DNA of 64,000 nt from Wyeomyia smithii. Its lineage: Eukaryota > Arthropoda > Insecta > Diptera > Culicidae. How positions within the stretch are numbered: position 1 is the stretch's first letter; every line of letters begins with the position of its first letter. Positions 32,973-42,370 of this stretch are shown one piece after another. The stretch lies in assembly GCF_029784165.1 (NCBI RefSeq), contig NC_073696.1, forward strand, positions 2,852,001-2,916,000, given 5' to 3'. The notes beneath the pieces are model-generated. The model was not told the DNA's origin. It did not search any database and saw only the letters and a list, made by a program, of their open reading frames with translations. The position numbers and the translations under genes were made by a program.

Positions 32973-33938
32973 TTATCTTAAATCTACATGATAATCTTTA
33001 AGCTTAGTTGGTAGACGACTTTCTCTTCTTGGTCGTACGATGGGACTTTTAGCTAATGAAGCACGTTTCTCTTTTGAATAAAAACCACGTTGTGTCGCAG
33101 AAGGCATATCGGGGAGCGCAGTCGATGCTGCATCAATCGCAGCAGGTGCTGACTGATTCGACGCATGACAGTCATTCGCGAAAAATGTATCATTCGGAAC
33201 AGGCGTATCAGAAATAGTTTCTTGCTGAGACGACTTCGTTGAAATACTATAATTTGGAATTGTGGTAGGATCTTTGCAGGGTTTAATGTGGACCAAGCTA
33301 CGGCGATAACCTGCACCATTTACCTCCACCTGGAAAGAACGTTCACTTAAGCGATTCGACACAGTGCCACGAGACCATTCTTTTGAAATTTCTGGATTTA
33401 ACTGCACATATACTGGCGATCCAACTTGAAGATCAGGTAGATGTTTACTTGAGTTGTCATAGCGAACTTTGATTTTCTTCCGGTTTGCCTCGATAGAATT
33501 CGGAACACCTTCGACAACCTTTGGGAATAGGTTTTTCGCCGATGTCGGTATACCGCACTTCGTGGATCTCGAAAATAAACGGGCCGCTGGACTGGAACCT
33601 ATTTTATTGGGTATATTCCGCCAATGCAAAAGAGCATACCAAAAATCTATTCCCGACTCTTCTGACTTTTTCAGTAAACGTTTAGCGATCTTCACGGCTG
33701 CCTCCGCTTTCCCGTTAGATTGCTGGTGATGAGGAGATGATGTAGTGTGCTGAAAATCCCATTCGATGGCGAATTCTTCCATCTTTCGGCAAACGAAGTT
33801 CGTACCGTTATCTGTTAGTATAATTTGTGGCTTTCCGTGACGGGCGAAGTTCTCCTTGCAGGCGGCTATAACTGATTCAGGTTTCAAATCTTTCAAGATA
33901 TTAACTTCAAAGTAATCCGAGTAATGGTCAACTGTCAT
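32973..33938 (-). pseudogene. Gypsy pol 3' part: integrase core and C-terminus
   Basis: This is the continuation of the integrase after a frameshift at about 33940-33955, where the segment ttttctctgattacc appears to carry a two-base insertion. The frame starts MTVDHYSDYFEV, carries the second catalytic Asp in ILTDNGTNF and the region with catalytic Glu in HHQQSNGKAEAAVK, and ends in a basic Ser/Pro-rich tail, RPRRESRLPTKLKDY. Integrase inserts the cDNA and makes the 5-bp duplication seen at this copy. Confidence 0.88.
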
Positions 33939-35490
33939 CAGAAATGCTCTCTTAGTTCCTTGGTAATCAGAGAAAACACATCCATGGAAACAAATTGAAA
34001 AGGGTACACTGGAATGCCGTGAGTCATCATAGGCGGATTGGACTGAGATGCAGCAAATTTAGCACATGTTGCACACGACTGGATAGCTTCTTTTATCTGA
34101 GCACTCATTCCTGGCCAAAAGACATTCGCTCGAGCCAGCTTCAACGTAGCTTCAATTCCGTTATGACTTGCGTGACAAATATCAATGAGCTTCCTGCGCA
34201 AAGGTTGCGGTACCAGGATTCTATCGTTCCGGAAAATAAGTCCGTCTTGGGTGGACAGCTCTTGCGAGTAACGAAAATAAATCTTCACACTATCGGGCAC
34301 TTGGTCAGCCGTTGTTGGCCAACCATTCAGGATGTATTCGATGATGAGCTGCATCGTCGAGTCTTTTGCTGTTGCTTGCATTGTTTCGCTTAAGCGAGTA
34401 TCCGAAATACTTAGGCAATTGCTCATCTTGACATTTCCCAAATCCTCGAAGACCTTGTATATGTTGCTCTTCTTATATGCGTCTACAGTAATATCGTCGT
34501 GAAGCGGGGCCCTCGATAGAGCATCGGCAACCACATTATCTTTGCCAGTCACATATTCCAACGTTAATGTATACCGCTGGAGATTCAACAGCATGTGCTG
34601 AAGTCGACGCGGGGCTGATAACAGTGGCTTCTGAAAAATGTTTATGAGTGGCCGATGATCCGTCTTTATAGTGACTTTAGGATTTCCCACAACCAATTGA
34701 TCGAAACGGATGCAAGCAAACAAAATGGCCAGTAGTTCTTTCTCTATTTGAGCATACGATTTCTCTGTGGCAGTTAACGTTCGGGAAGCGTATCCAATAA
34801 CTCCATCCTGTTGATATACGGCAGCTCCTAAACCGAAGCAACTCGCGTCACATTCGATGGTTATCGGCAGGTTCATGTTGTAGTAGCGTAGTGTTCCAAT
34901 ATCCGATACCAACTCTTTCACGCTTTTAAATTCTCCTTCCTCAACTGCAGTCCATTGCCAGCTAACGGAATTAGATATCAGTTTCCGCATGTTTGTAATA
35001 TGCATGCTAAGATTCGGGATAAAACGGCTCAAATAATTTATCATACCGATAAAGCGATAAATTTCTTTTCGATTTAAAGGAGTAGAAAAGTTTCGAATAG
35101 TTGAGATCTTGCTTTCATCAGGCTTTAAACCTTGGTCGGTAAGCACGTGTCCGTAAAAAGGTACTGAAGTCTGGCATAATTTTAGTTTCGAATGGTTTAG
35201 TCTAACATTACGTTGCTCAAGTCTGGACATAAGGTTTCTCAAGTTTTTGTTGTGATCGATCAATGCTTCTACATACGTGTTCCCTTTCCTATACACGAGC
35301 AGGTCGTCTGCGATACACTCTACTCCGTCAAGTCCTTGGATTACTTCCAGCAACTTCATTTGGAAAATCTCAGAAGCGGAAGAAATGCCAAATGGAAGCC
35401 GTGTCCATCTATACCGTCCATAGGGAGTCCAAAATGTCGTTAGCTTGCTGCTAGGTTCATCCAGAACGACATGCCAAAATCCTTTTTTTT
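33938..35490 (-). pseudogene. Gypsy pol middle part: RT, RNase H, integrase N-terminus
   Basis: The open frame begins just after a homopolymer frameshift near 35485 and reads WHVVLDEPSSKLTTFWTP, RLPFGISSASEIFQ and the RT catalytic motif IADDLLVY (~35310). RNase H follows with TIECDASCFGLGAAV (~34860), SYAQIEKELLAI and DHRPL, ending VADALSRAP. The integrase zinc-binding HHCC segment (HASHNG...CATCAKF) lies at 34060-34170. The frame is lost after VSMDVFS by the downstream frameshift. Confidence 0.9.
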
Positions 35491-37356
35491 TGTGTCCACT
35501 GTCGAAAACACTTTTGCTTTACCTAGCTCTGGGAGAATTTCGTCAAGAGTTATGAACTGCAAATGGGGTCTCTTGATTGCCTTGTTGAGAGGAACGGGGT
35601 CTAGGCAAATTCGGATGCCTTTTGATTGCGCTTTTCCACGCTGAACCAAAACCAAATTGCTAACCCAATCGGTATGTTGTGGTTCTTTTACAATTATTCC
35701 ATCTTTTTCGAGAGAAAACAATTCTTGTTTTAACTTACCTTGCAAAGCGATAGGTACTCGACGTGGCTGTTGAATTAGTGGAGAAATGCTTTTATCGCAT
35801 TCTAGTGCTACCTTTCCAGCTAGTTTTCCATATCCGACAAAGAGTCCTTTGTGTGCTTCGACAATTTGTTGAGCTTCGATGCGATAAACGTTGAGTAAAT
35901 TGCTATATGATGTTGACGATTTAGGTTCGCTCAGAGAAACTGCTTTGCAGAATTTAACTAAGCCTAGCACACGACACACTTTTGCAGATAGTAAGGGACG
36001 ATGATCTACGTCGACTACTTGTAGCACCAAACAATATTCTCTTCCCATCCGACGACATGGAATCTTAACTTGTCCCAAAACTTTGATGGGATTTCCACCG
36101 AAGCTTTGTAGACGGAACTCGGAAGGCAATAGTGGTGAATTTTCGTTCCCAATAAGTTTCGACAAGCAAGCATGACCAATCAGGCTCGTGTTCGCTCCTG
36201 TGTCGAGTTCGCATACTACTGATTGCCAAGCACCAGCAAATTTGAGGTCTAACTGAGCTGATACACCTCCTCCTTTGGATGTACTATCGAAAAATTTTCC
36301 GCTTTCGTATTCGTGATCTGAATCCTCCTGCGATTCATCACCAACGGAAGAATCTTCCTCTGACTCGCTTGTTTTCTCGTTGATTTTTTTAACTCGTCGT
36401 GGCTTCTGTTTGCGAGACTTTTTATTTATTTTACATACCTTTTCGAAATGGTTTTTACCATTGCACCGATGACAACGTTTTCCAAACGCTGGGCAGACAC
36501 CTTTTGCAAACTCAAGTTGATCACCACAAAACTTACAGCGAGGTAACTTTGTTTTGGCCTTCTGTATCTTTTTAACCTCCGCATCAGCATTCGGCATTCC
36601 TAGCTCTAAAGATCGATTGACTGCTATCTCTTCTGCTCTACACATGTCAACTGCTTTCGAGGAGTCAATATCATATATTGTGAGCATCTTAGTGCGAAGA
36701 TGGAGCCATTTATCTGCAGTGACTAATTTGAACGTTATTAGTTCGGTTTCTAATGCACCCAATTTAGCTATTTTAGCTAAAGTCTTGAGACGTGAAACAA
36801 AATCATCAATAGTCTCTCTTGAAAGCTGTGCAGCCGAGAAGAAACCTAGTCGATCTATGATTATGTTTCGCTTAGCTACAACCTTCTGTTTGATAGCAAG
36901 CAAGGCTGCTTCAAGGCTGGCTTGTTCGTTCGTGGTGAGCTCAAAATTAAAATATTTTTTTCTTGCTGGCTCTCCGATCACCGCCAGGAGAAAACTAACC
37001 TTTTGAGGATCATCTGTAGCTGACCACCGGTCCATTCCAATGGTTTTTTCGTAGTCTCTCCAACTCTTTTCAAAAAATGCGAAATTGGCTTCCATATGTC
37101 CTTCTAATGCAAGCGGCGATGGCTGAGGTATCGAAACGCTTGCAGTGCATGGCTGGCGACTAGCCGATACGGTAGCGGCTATTGATTGTTGATTCACTGT
37201 CGCTGTTATTCCACGGAAAAGCTCTTCAAACATTCTGGTTTGATGATCCAAAAGTTGCTGGAACTGCTGATTATCCATTTCAATGAGGATGCGTAATAAC
37301 TGCTGAAAACAAAATGGTCGCGAACTAATTGCGACTTTGCGTTTTCCCACAATCAC
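35440..37356 (-). pseudogene. Gypsy gag-protease and RT N-terminus
   Basis: This is a 638-codon frame in which gag and the start of pol are continuous. It includes a Gln-rich start, a capsid-like region to residue ~260, Cys-rich knuckles (CKFCGDQLEFAKGVC and CHRCNGKNHFEKVC), an acidic linker, the aspartic protease motif CELDTGANTSLIG at residue ~382 and the RT fingers with LVLVQRGKAQSKGIRICLDP. It runs into a poly-A frameshift around 35485 after FSTVD, where RT would continue. Translation may begin at an internal Met near residue 27 (MDNQQFQQ) and not at the first ATG. Confidence 0.88.
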
Positions 37357-37460
37357 TATTCCCGTGACGCTTTTTGAAAGTCTCGATTATTTGTTACTTT
37401 TTGTTTCGCGATGTCAATGACGCAGAAAACACTATTTTCACAAACAAACTTTACTTTTTT

Positions 37461-37473
37461 ACTTCTGACACCA
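37461..37473 (-). promoter_or_regulatory. Primer-binding site of the gypsy element
   Basis: On the minus strand, tggtgtcagaagt directly abuts the 5' LTR. It begins TGG, complementary to a tRNA CCA end, and is compatible with a leucine-type tRNA acceptor stem (tentative). Confidence 0.7.
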
Positions 37474-37626
37474 TGTTCTATTTGAGTGATACACGCGATA
37501 TAATTAAACCAAATTCATTTATTGAACCGTCTAGAAGCACGTACTAATAGCGAATGAAAATTAGTACAAAGTGTCGGTATCAATACAGGGTCATCTAATG
37601 TCAAGGGGTGTACAACTACCGCAACA
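37474..37626 (-). repeat. 5' LTR of the gypsy element
   Basis: This is the 153-bp repeat paired with 32799-32951. On the minus strand it starts tgttgcggtag and ends aatagaaca. It holds the element's promoter and, on the minus strand, an AATAAA (in caataaatg). Confidence 0.92.
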
Positions 37627-37898
37627 ACGGTTTACACTTTCGTCTTGAAAAACGTCGTTTTGCGCTCCATCAAGTCGAGAGTCTTGGATAAGAAGATGCA
37701 GCCTCTGAAGTACATCAAGTAGCTCCTATCAGCTATCAACAACTATGGCCGTTCAGTTCGTGCTCATCTTCCAACCAGAACAGACGCATGTGCTTCTAAC
37801 CGCGAGAACAATAGACATTCGATACCCTTTGTTCAATCGAGTTTGCCGTACGTTGTACTTTTGCCGATTCGCAGTGTTTTTTTCTCGTCGCAAGAATA

Positions 37899-38891
37899 AT
37901 GGAAACTAATAACGCTATTCCAAGAATGCGTGAGGACACGGTTTGTGTTGATTTTCGTGTATGCCCAATACGGCCTCCAATTCAAGAGGTGGAAAAACTC
38001 CTCAGAGACCGCATGAAACTGAAATTTAGTTTGTGTAAGGCGATACAGATGCACCACGTGCGGCATTGCGTCCTTATAACCTTTCACGGGGGCCGTGAGA
38101 TAGCTGAACAATTCGTTAAGCAAAACAGTTCCAAACTAGCAATTTGCCATGAGCAGAAGCGTTACACTATCCCAGTGCACATAGAAGATGATGCGATTGA
38201 AGTACGGGTACACGATCTGCCTATCCAGGTAGAATCGAATGCGATCCGCACGCATATGAAGGCATACGGAGAAGTCGTATCCATTAGACACGACAAATGG
38301 AAATTTTTCGGCGGTGTGTATAGCGGCGTACGCATCTTGCGAATGCGCTTGCATCGACCGGTTCCCAGCTACATAAAATTTGAGCTGGGAAATTTTTCGG
38401 AACCCCTTATGAGCCGTGTTTCGTACAATAACCAAAAAGCAACATGCCAATACTGCACTAAGGAAGTGCATTTCGGAATGTCTTGCACTGAAGCAGCGAA
38501 ACGCAATGCTTCACCACCAGCCGAGATGCACCCAAACACCACCGCCATTCAACAACCCGGTACAAACAGTCAAGCTGAGACTTTAACCCCCAAATCGGTA
38601 GCAGAGACAACAGCAAAGACACGAACAACAACGGACGCAGTAGAAGCAGCACCATCTCTTCCAACTAGAGCAAACACGTTACCAGCTCTCGAAGAGTTCA
38701 CTATCGTAGCGGAAAAAACAGGCAAGAAGCAGAAGACAAGTGATCACGAGCAATCCCAAAAGCAGAACGTTTCGGACAGCAGCGAAGATGAGATGAGCAT
38801 GGACTCGGAGGCCCCACTTTCGAAGGAGGCAAAGACAGAGGTTGCCTCACCACCACGGAAAAAAATAATTGCTCGCGCCAGCAAGCAGTAG
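37899..38891 (+). CDS. Gag-like ORF1 protein of the retroposon (330 aa)
   Basis: The frame is intact, starting METNNAIPRMREDTVCVDFR. It resembles ORF1 proteins of mosquito Loa/I-type LINEs: an N-terminal conserved region to residue ~180 (IRPPIQEVEKLLRDRMKL, VHIEDDAIEVRVHDLP, RPVPSYIKFELG), then one short Cys-rich element CQYCTKEVHFGMSC in place of a full set of CCHC knuckles. A Thr/Ala/Gln-rich linker and a Lys/Ser-rich C-terminus (KTGKKQK, PPRKKIIARASKQ) follow, probably nucleic-acid binding or nuclear targeting. Family assignment is from general resemblance. It is followed directly by a short polyadenylated 3' UTR and no ORF2. Confidence 0.8.
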   Translation: METNNAIPRMREDTVCVDFRVCPIRPPIQEVEKLLRDRMKLKFSLCKAIQMHHVRHCVLITFHGGREIAEQFVKQNSSKLAICHEQKRYTIPVHIEDDAIEVRVHDLPIQVESNAIRTHMKAYGEVVSIRHDKWKFFGGVYSGVRILRMRLHRPVPSYIKFELGNFSEPLMSRVSYNNQKATCQYCTKEVHFGMSCTEAAKRNASPPAEMHPNTTAIQQPGTNSQAETLTPKSVAETTAKTRTTTDAVEAAPSLPTRANTLPALEEFTIVAEKTGKKQKTSDHEQSQKQNVSDSSEDEMSMDSEAPLSKEAKTEVASPPRKKIIARASKQ

Positions 38892-38943
38892 CAGTAGTTC
38901 TTTTGTATTTTATGTATCTGGCACTGTAAAACTGAACGGTACT

Positions 38944-38961
38944 GTGCCGTGTCAAATAAAT
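38944..38961 (+). promoter_or_regulatory. 3' terminal motif shared with the element at 42.2 kb
   Basis: The 18 bases gtgccgtgtcaaataaat occur here just before the poly(A) tail and again on the minus strand at 42192-42209, also just before an A-rich end. They include the AATAAA signal. This is a plausible shared recognition site for a reverse transcriptase (inference). Confidence 0.6.
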
Positions 38962-39083
38962 ATATTGTAAAAAAAAAAAAACTATGGCCGTTTCGTCATC
39001 ATGCATCGTTTTCCAATCGGTGAGGTAAAAGCAATCAATTTTTCAAAATCAATTTTTGTTGTATGTGATTTAAAGATTTTTTT

Positions 39084-39173
39084 GCCTTTCTCCTAGAAAG
39101 GTATAGCAATCACTTGCAAAACCGAATGGCATGTATCACTCGACTCAGCTCGACGAGCTGAGCATTTTCTGTA

Positions 39174-39217
<44 letters not shown>

Positions 39218-41439
39218 TGTATGTGCAGATTTTTTTTCTCACTCACTTTACTCAGAGATGGCTGGACCGATTTTCATGAAATTAATTGCAAATGAAAGGT
39301 CTTGTTGTCCCATAAGACCCTATTCAATTTTATTGTAATCGGATTTTTAGTTTGGAGGTAATGTATCAAAATGTAAAAATCATGAAACATCATTATCTCG
39401 CAAACTACACAACCGATTTGAACAAAATTGGTTTCAAATGAACGGGCTATCCAGAAAACCCTTAACTTTTGAATTTTATGAAGATTGAAATTGTGGCTCA
39501 AAAGTTATTGAAAGAGACGTGTTTTGAAGACTGTTTAATCTCACTCATGTTTCTCAGAGATGGCTGGACCGTTTTTCATAAAGTGTCTTTCAGTGTCAAA
39601 TGGAAGGCCTAGTTGCCCCATAAGACACTATTGATTTGTTTTGCGATCGGACTATTACTTTGCCTGTTATGTTTAAAAATGTGAAATCCATCTATGAAAA
39701 GGAATATATTCCGAAAACTACTTGGACTCACTCACTTTTCTCAGAGATGGCTGAGCCAATTTCCACAAAATTAGTGTCAAATGAAAGGTCTAGATGCCTC
39801 ATAACACCCTATTAAATTTTACTGTAATCGAACTGTAACTTCGTCTGTAATGTACAGAAATGTGAAAATCACGAAATTTCATTATCTCAGTAACTACACA
39901 ACCGATTTGATCAATATTATTATCAGATGAGCGGGCTAGTTAAGGGTTAACTGATGAATTATGATTGAACACGTGGTTTCAAAGATTGGCTGCCCTATAC
40001 GTTCCCATTTCATTTGATTATAATCAAACTTAAGCAACCGTTATGTATTAAATTGTTAATAAAACAACGAAAGTCTATTATCTCAAAGATTACATGACTT
40101 ATTTGAACATAACTAGTGTCATACGAACGAGTCATCTCTCGAACTTACAAATAAAAAACTTCATAACAATTTGATATGTGGTTCAAAAGTTATGGAAAGA
40201 AAAGTTATGGCTATTTAAAACTATACCTGCTTTTGTCGATATATGTGGCCTCAACATAAATTAAATGTGGTACCGTACTAACATCCTCGACTTTTGGCTT
40301 CTGTACATCACCTTAATTCTGAATATATTCATATTGGGTGGTATTCGGTCATTTTCAGCAAATTTACTGGCATCAATTTGACACCGGAAATACTCATATT
40401 GGGAGGTATTTAGTTATTTTGGTTGTTTTCCAGAAACTAAAAGTGGTCGTCTTTAAATTCAAAATGGTGTCAACGGTCAATGTTTAGTTTCTATGCATCC
40501 CCTCGTTTACGAATATCCATATTGAGTATTATTTGGTCATTTTTGACTGTTTCCTATAAGTTGCCATTCAGCGATTCACAATGGTGCCTGAGGTCAATTG
40601 TTAGCTCATTCTGGTTCCAGAGATACTCATATTGGATGGTATTTGGTTATTTTAGGCTGTTTTTCACAAACCGGAAGTCGCCATCTTGGATTTCAAAATG
40701 GTATTTAAGATAATTTCTGGCCTCTGAGTGTCATTCTGGTTGAAAAAACACCCATATTGGGTGTAATTCGATCATTTTCGGCTGTTTCCCAGGAACCGGA
40801 AGTCGCCAACCTGAGCTCCAAAATGAGGTCTGTGATCGATTTCAGCTGCTGTGTATCATTCTAGATCTGGAGATACTCATGTTAGACGGAAATCGGCCGT
40901 TTTTGGCTGTTTTCCAGAAACCACAAGTTGCCATCCTACAGTTCATAATGGTGTCTGTAGTCGATTTGTGGCTCCAGTGCATCATTGAGATTCCGGAAAT
41001 ACCCACATTGGCTGATATTTGGTCGTTTACCGCTGTCTTTCCGAAACCGGAAGTCGCCATCTTAGAATTCAAAATGGTATCTGTGGTCGAATTTAGCTCC
41101 TCCTCCTCATTCTTTATCCGGATATTATTATATTGGGTGGAAATCGGCCATTTTTGGCTGTTTTCCAGAAACCTTCCAGAAAAGGGAGGGGTCTCAAACT
41201 ATCATAGGAACCTTTATCGGAAAAATAAACCCTTCATACAAATTTTCACGTCGATCGGTTCGGTAGTTTTCGAACCTATATGGATCAAACAGACAGACAG
41301 ACCGGACTACATTTTTATATGTATAGATAAAATATTGATGTTGTATATTTTATAACCTAAAGAGTGAATATACATTTATTGGATTGAAGCGTTCATGTAA
41401 ATCCATTTTTACAAATAAAAGTTTGAATGAGAAAGGCTG
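39084..41439. mobile_element. Long mosquito repeat with internal satellite
   Basis: This is a non-coding repeat of about 2.4 kb bounded by cctttctcctagaaagg (39085) and, inverted, gagaaagg (41429). It contains a (GT)n microsatellite at 39181-39220. Three diverged units start with ctcagagatggctg at about 39252, 39555 and 39741. A ~125-bp tandem array and a terminal block gtcgatcggttcggtagttt with cagacagacagaccgga (41252-41305) follow. No protein is recognisable. Confidence 0.6.
40322..41178. repeat. ~125-bp tandem repeat array, about seven units
   Basis: The unit core is atactcatattgggtgg, followed by ggctgttttccagaaacc, ggaagtcgccatc and ttcaaaatggtgtctgtgg. Unit starts fall near 40386, 40512, 40620, 40745, 40869, 40996 and 41119, with a partial start at 40322. 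Units are diverged from one another, which indicates an old array. Confidence 0.75.
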
Positions 41440-42174
41440 GGTTTGACCGCTAGGAGGATTAATTTAGGTTTTTCTAATGATTATTGGAAAAAAATCACTT
41501 TTTTACGATGTTTAATGAGCTCTGTGAGTCAAATAACTGCTTGCGATGCTAGACCAAACCATGTTAAATATACAAAATTAACCCTAAAAAAATAAAAAAA
41601 TAGTTGGAAAAATGTAGGAATCGAACCGAATTGCAAAAAGCGCAAAAGCGTTGTTTCGTGGCTTAAAAAAGCCATTTTTCATAAATCACGTTTAGGCAAC
41701 CAGAAAACATTTTTTAGAAAAAAAAATAACATTATCTTTCAATTTAGGGTTGTGCATCTTGACTTTTGCAACATCTATTCTTTCGGGACAGCCTTATCTA
41801 GAGGCACTCGGTTTGGTAAATTTCGCTGTTGATGGTACACTCCCCCCACAATTATGGATCCCCCACAATTACGGATCACTTTTGTGTCTCATGTTATTTA
41901 ACTCAGTTAAACTAACGGTTCGAAGGCATGTAACATTTTTGCAGTAAAATATGTCATATTTGCTAGCTTTAAACACAGAAATTGACGTGTTTTTTGTACG
42001 CGTGTAATATTGTCTTCCGGAATCTATCAAAATATTTGTGGTTTTTCTCAATCAGCGAAAGTAGCACGCTCATCATTCATAAGGTTCATATGTGATATAA
42101 TCGCTAATTCTCGTACAAAAAATAACTCATACACAAAGATCAAGGTAAGTTCTGCAAGATTTATCAAAAAAATT
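41440..42174. other. Spacer
   Basis: No gene, RNA or clear repeat boundary was recognised. A pair of similar blocks, ccccacaattatggatc and ccccacaattacggatc, lies at 41846-41878. Confidence 0.35.
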
Positions 42175-42370
42175 TTTTTTCTTCATCTATAATTTATTTG
42201 ACACGGCACAAATACAATTTAATGTTTAGCGGCGCCAATTATATCTGGTAGCTTACTATCTAAAGTATCTTAATAACTAAAAGCAAATTTTTTATCCTCG
42301 CTGCCGACTACGAGCTGAAACTAAATCTAACTTAAAGCTAGAATGTTTTGCATTAAAAGCACTGATTGGT
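42175..42370 (-). repeat. 3'-end fragment carrying the shared gtgccgtgtcaaataaat motif
   Basis: On the minus strand this segment ends gtgccgtgtcaaataaat, then tatagatgaag and an A-rich run. The last 18 bp before the tail match the ORF1-only retroposon at 38944-38961. The rest does not. It may be the 3' UTR of the Jockey-type element immediately upstream or a separate, 5'-truncated LINE end. Confidence 0.5.

Larger units (their letters stand above)
32799..37626 (-). mobile_element. Complete Ty3/gypsy LTR retrotransposon
   Basis: It is bounded by two 153-bp LTRs that start TG-type and end CA-type, and flanked by a 5-bp target duplication ACGGT (32794-32798 and 37627-37631). Order on the minus strand: 5' LTR, primer-binding site, gag with zinc knuckles, protease, RT, RNase H, integrase, purine tract, 3' LTR. 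RT motifs such as LPFGISSASEIFQ suggest a mag-like lineage. No envelope frame is present. Two frameshifts in pol inactivate it. Confidence 0.92.
37754..38980 (+). mobile_element. ORF1-only non-LTR retroposon with 13-bp TSD and poly(A)
   Basis: It begins cagttcgtgctc and ends in a poly(A) run of about 13 at 38969-38981. It is flanked by identical 13-bp duplications aactatggccgtt at 37741-37753 and 38980-38992. Contents: a 145-bp 5' UTR, one intact 330-codon ORF1, then a 3' UTR of about 75 bp with AATAAA at 38955-38960. There is no endonuclease or RT, yet both ends are present, so this is an insertion that looks complete and not a 5' truncation. It must have been mobilised in trans. Confidence 0.85.

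Noticed and set aside
32973..37356. Envelope gene or errantivirus nature of the gypsy element
   Set aside because: No frame follows integrase before the 3' LTR, and the lineage motifs look mag-like, so it is treated as a plain LTR retrotransposon.
39181..41178. CRISPR-like array
   Set aside because: The repeats are ~125-bp diverged satellite units without unique spacers, and the sequence is eukaryotic.
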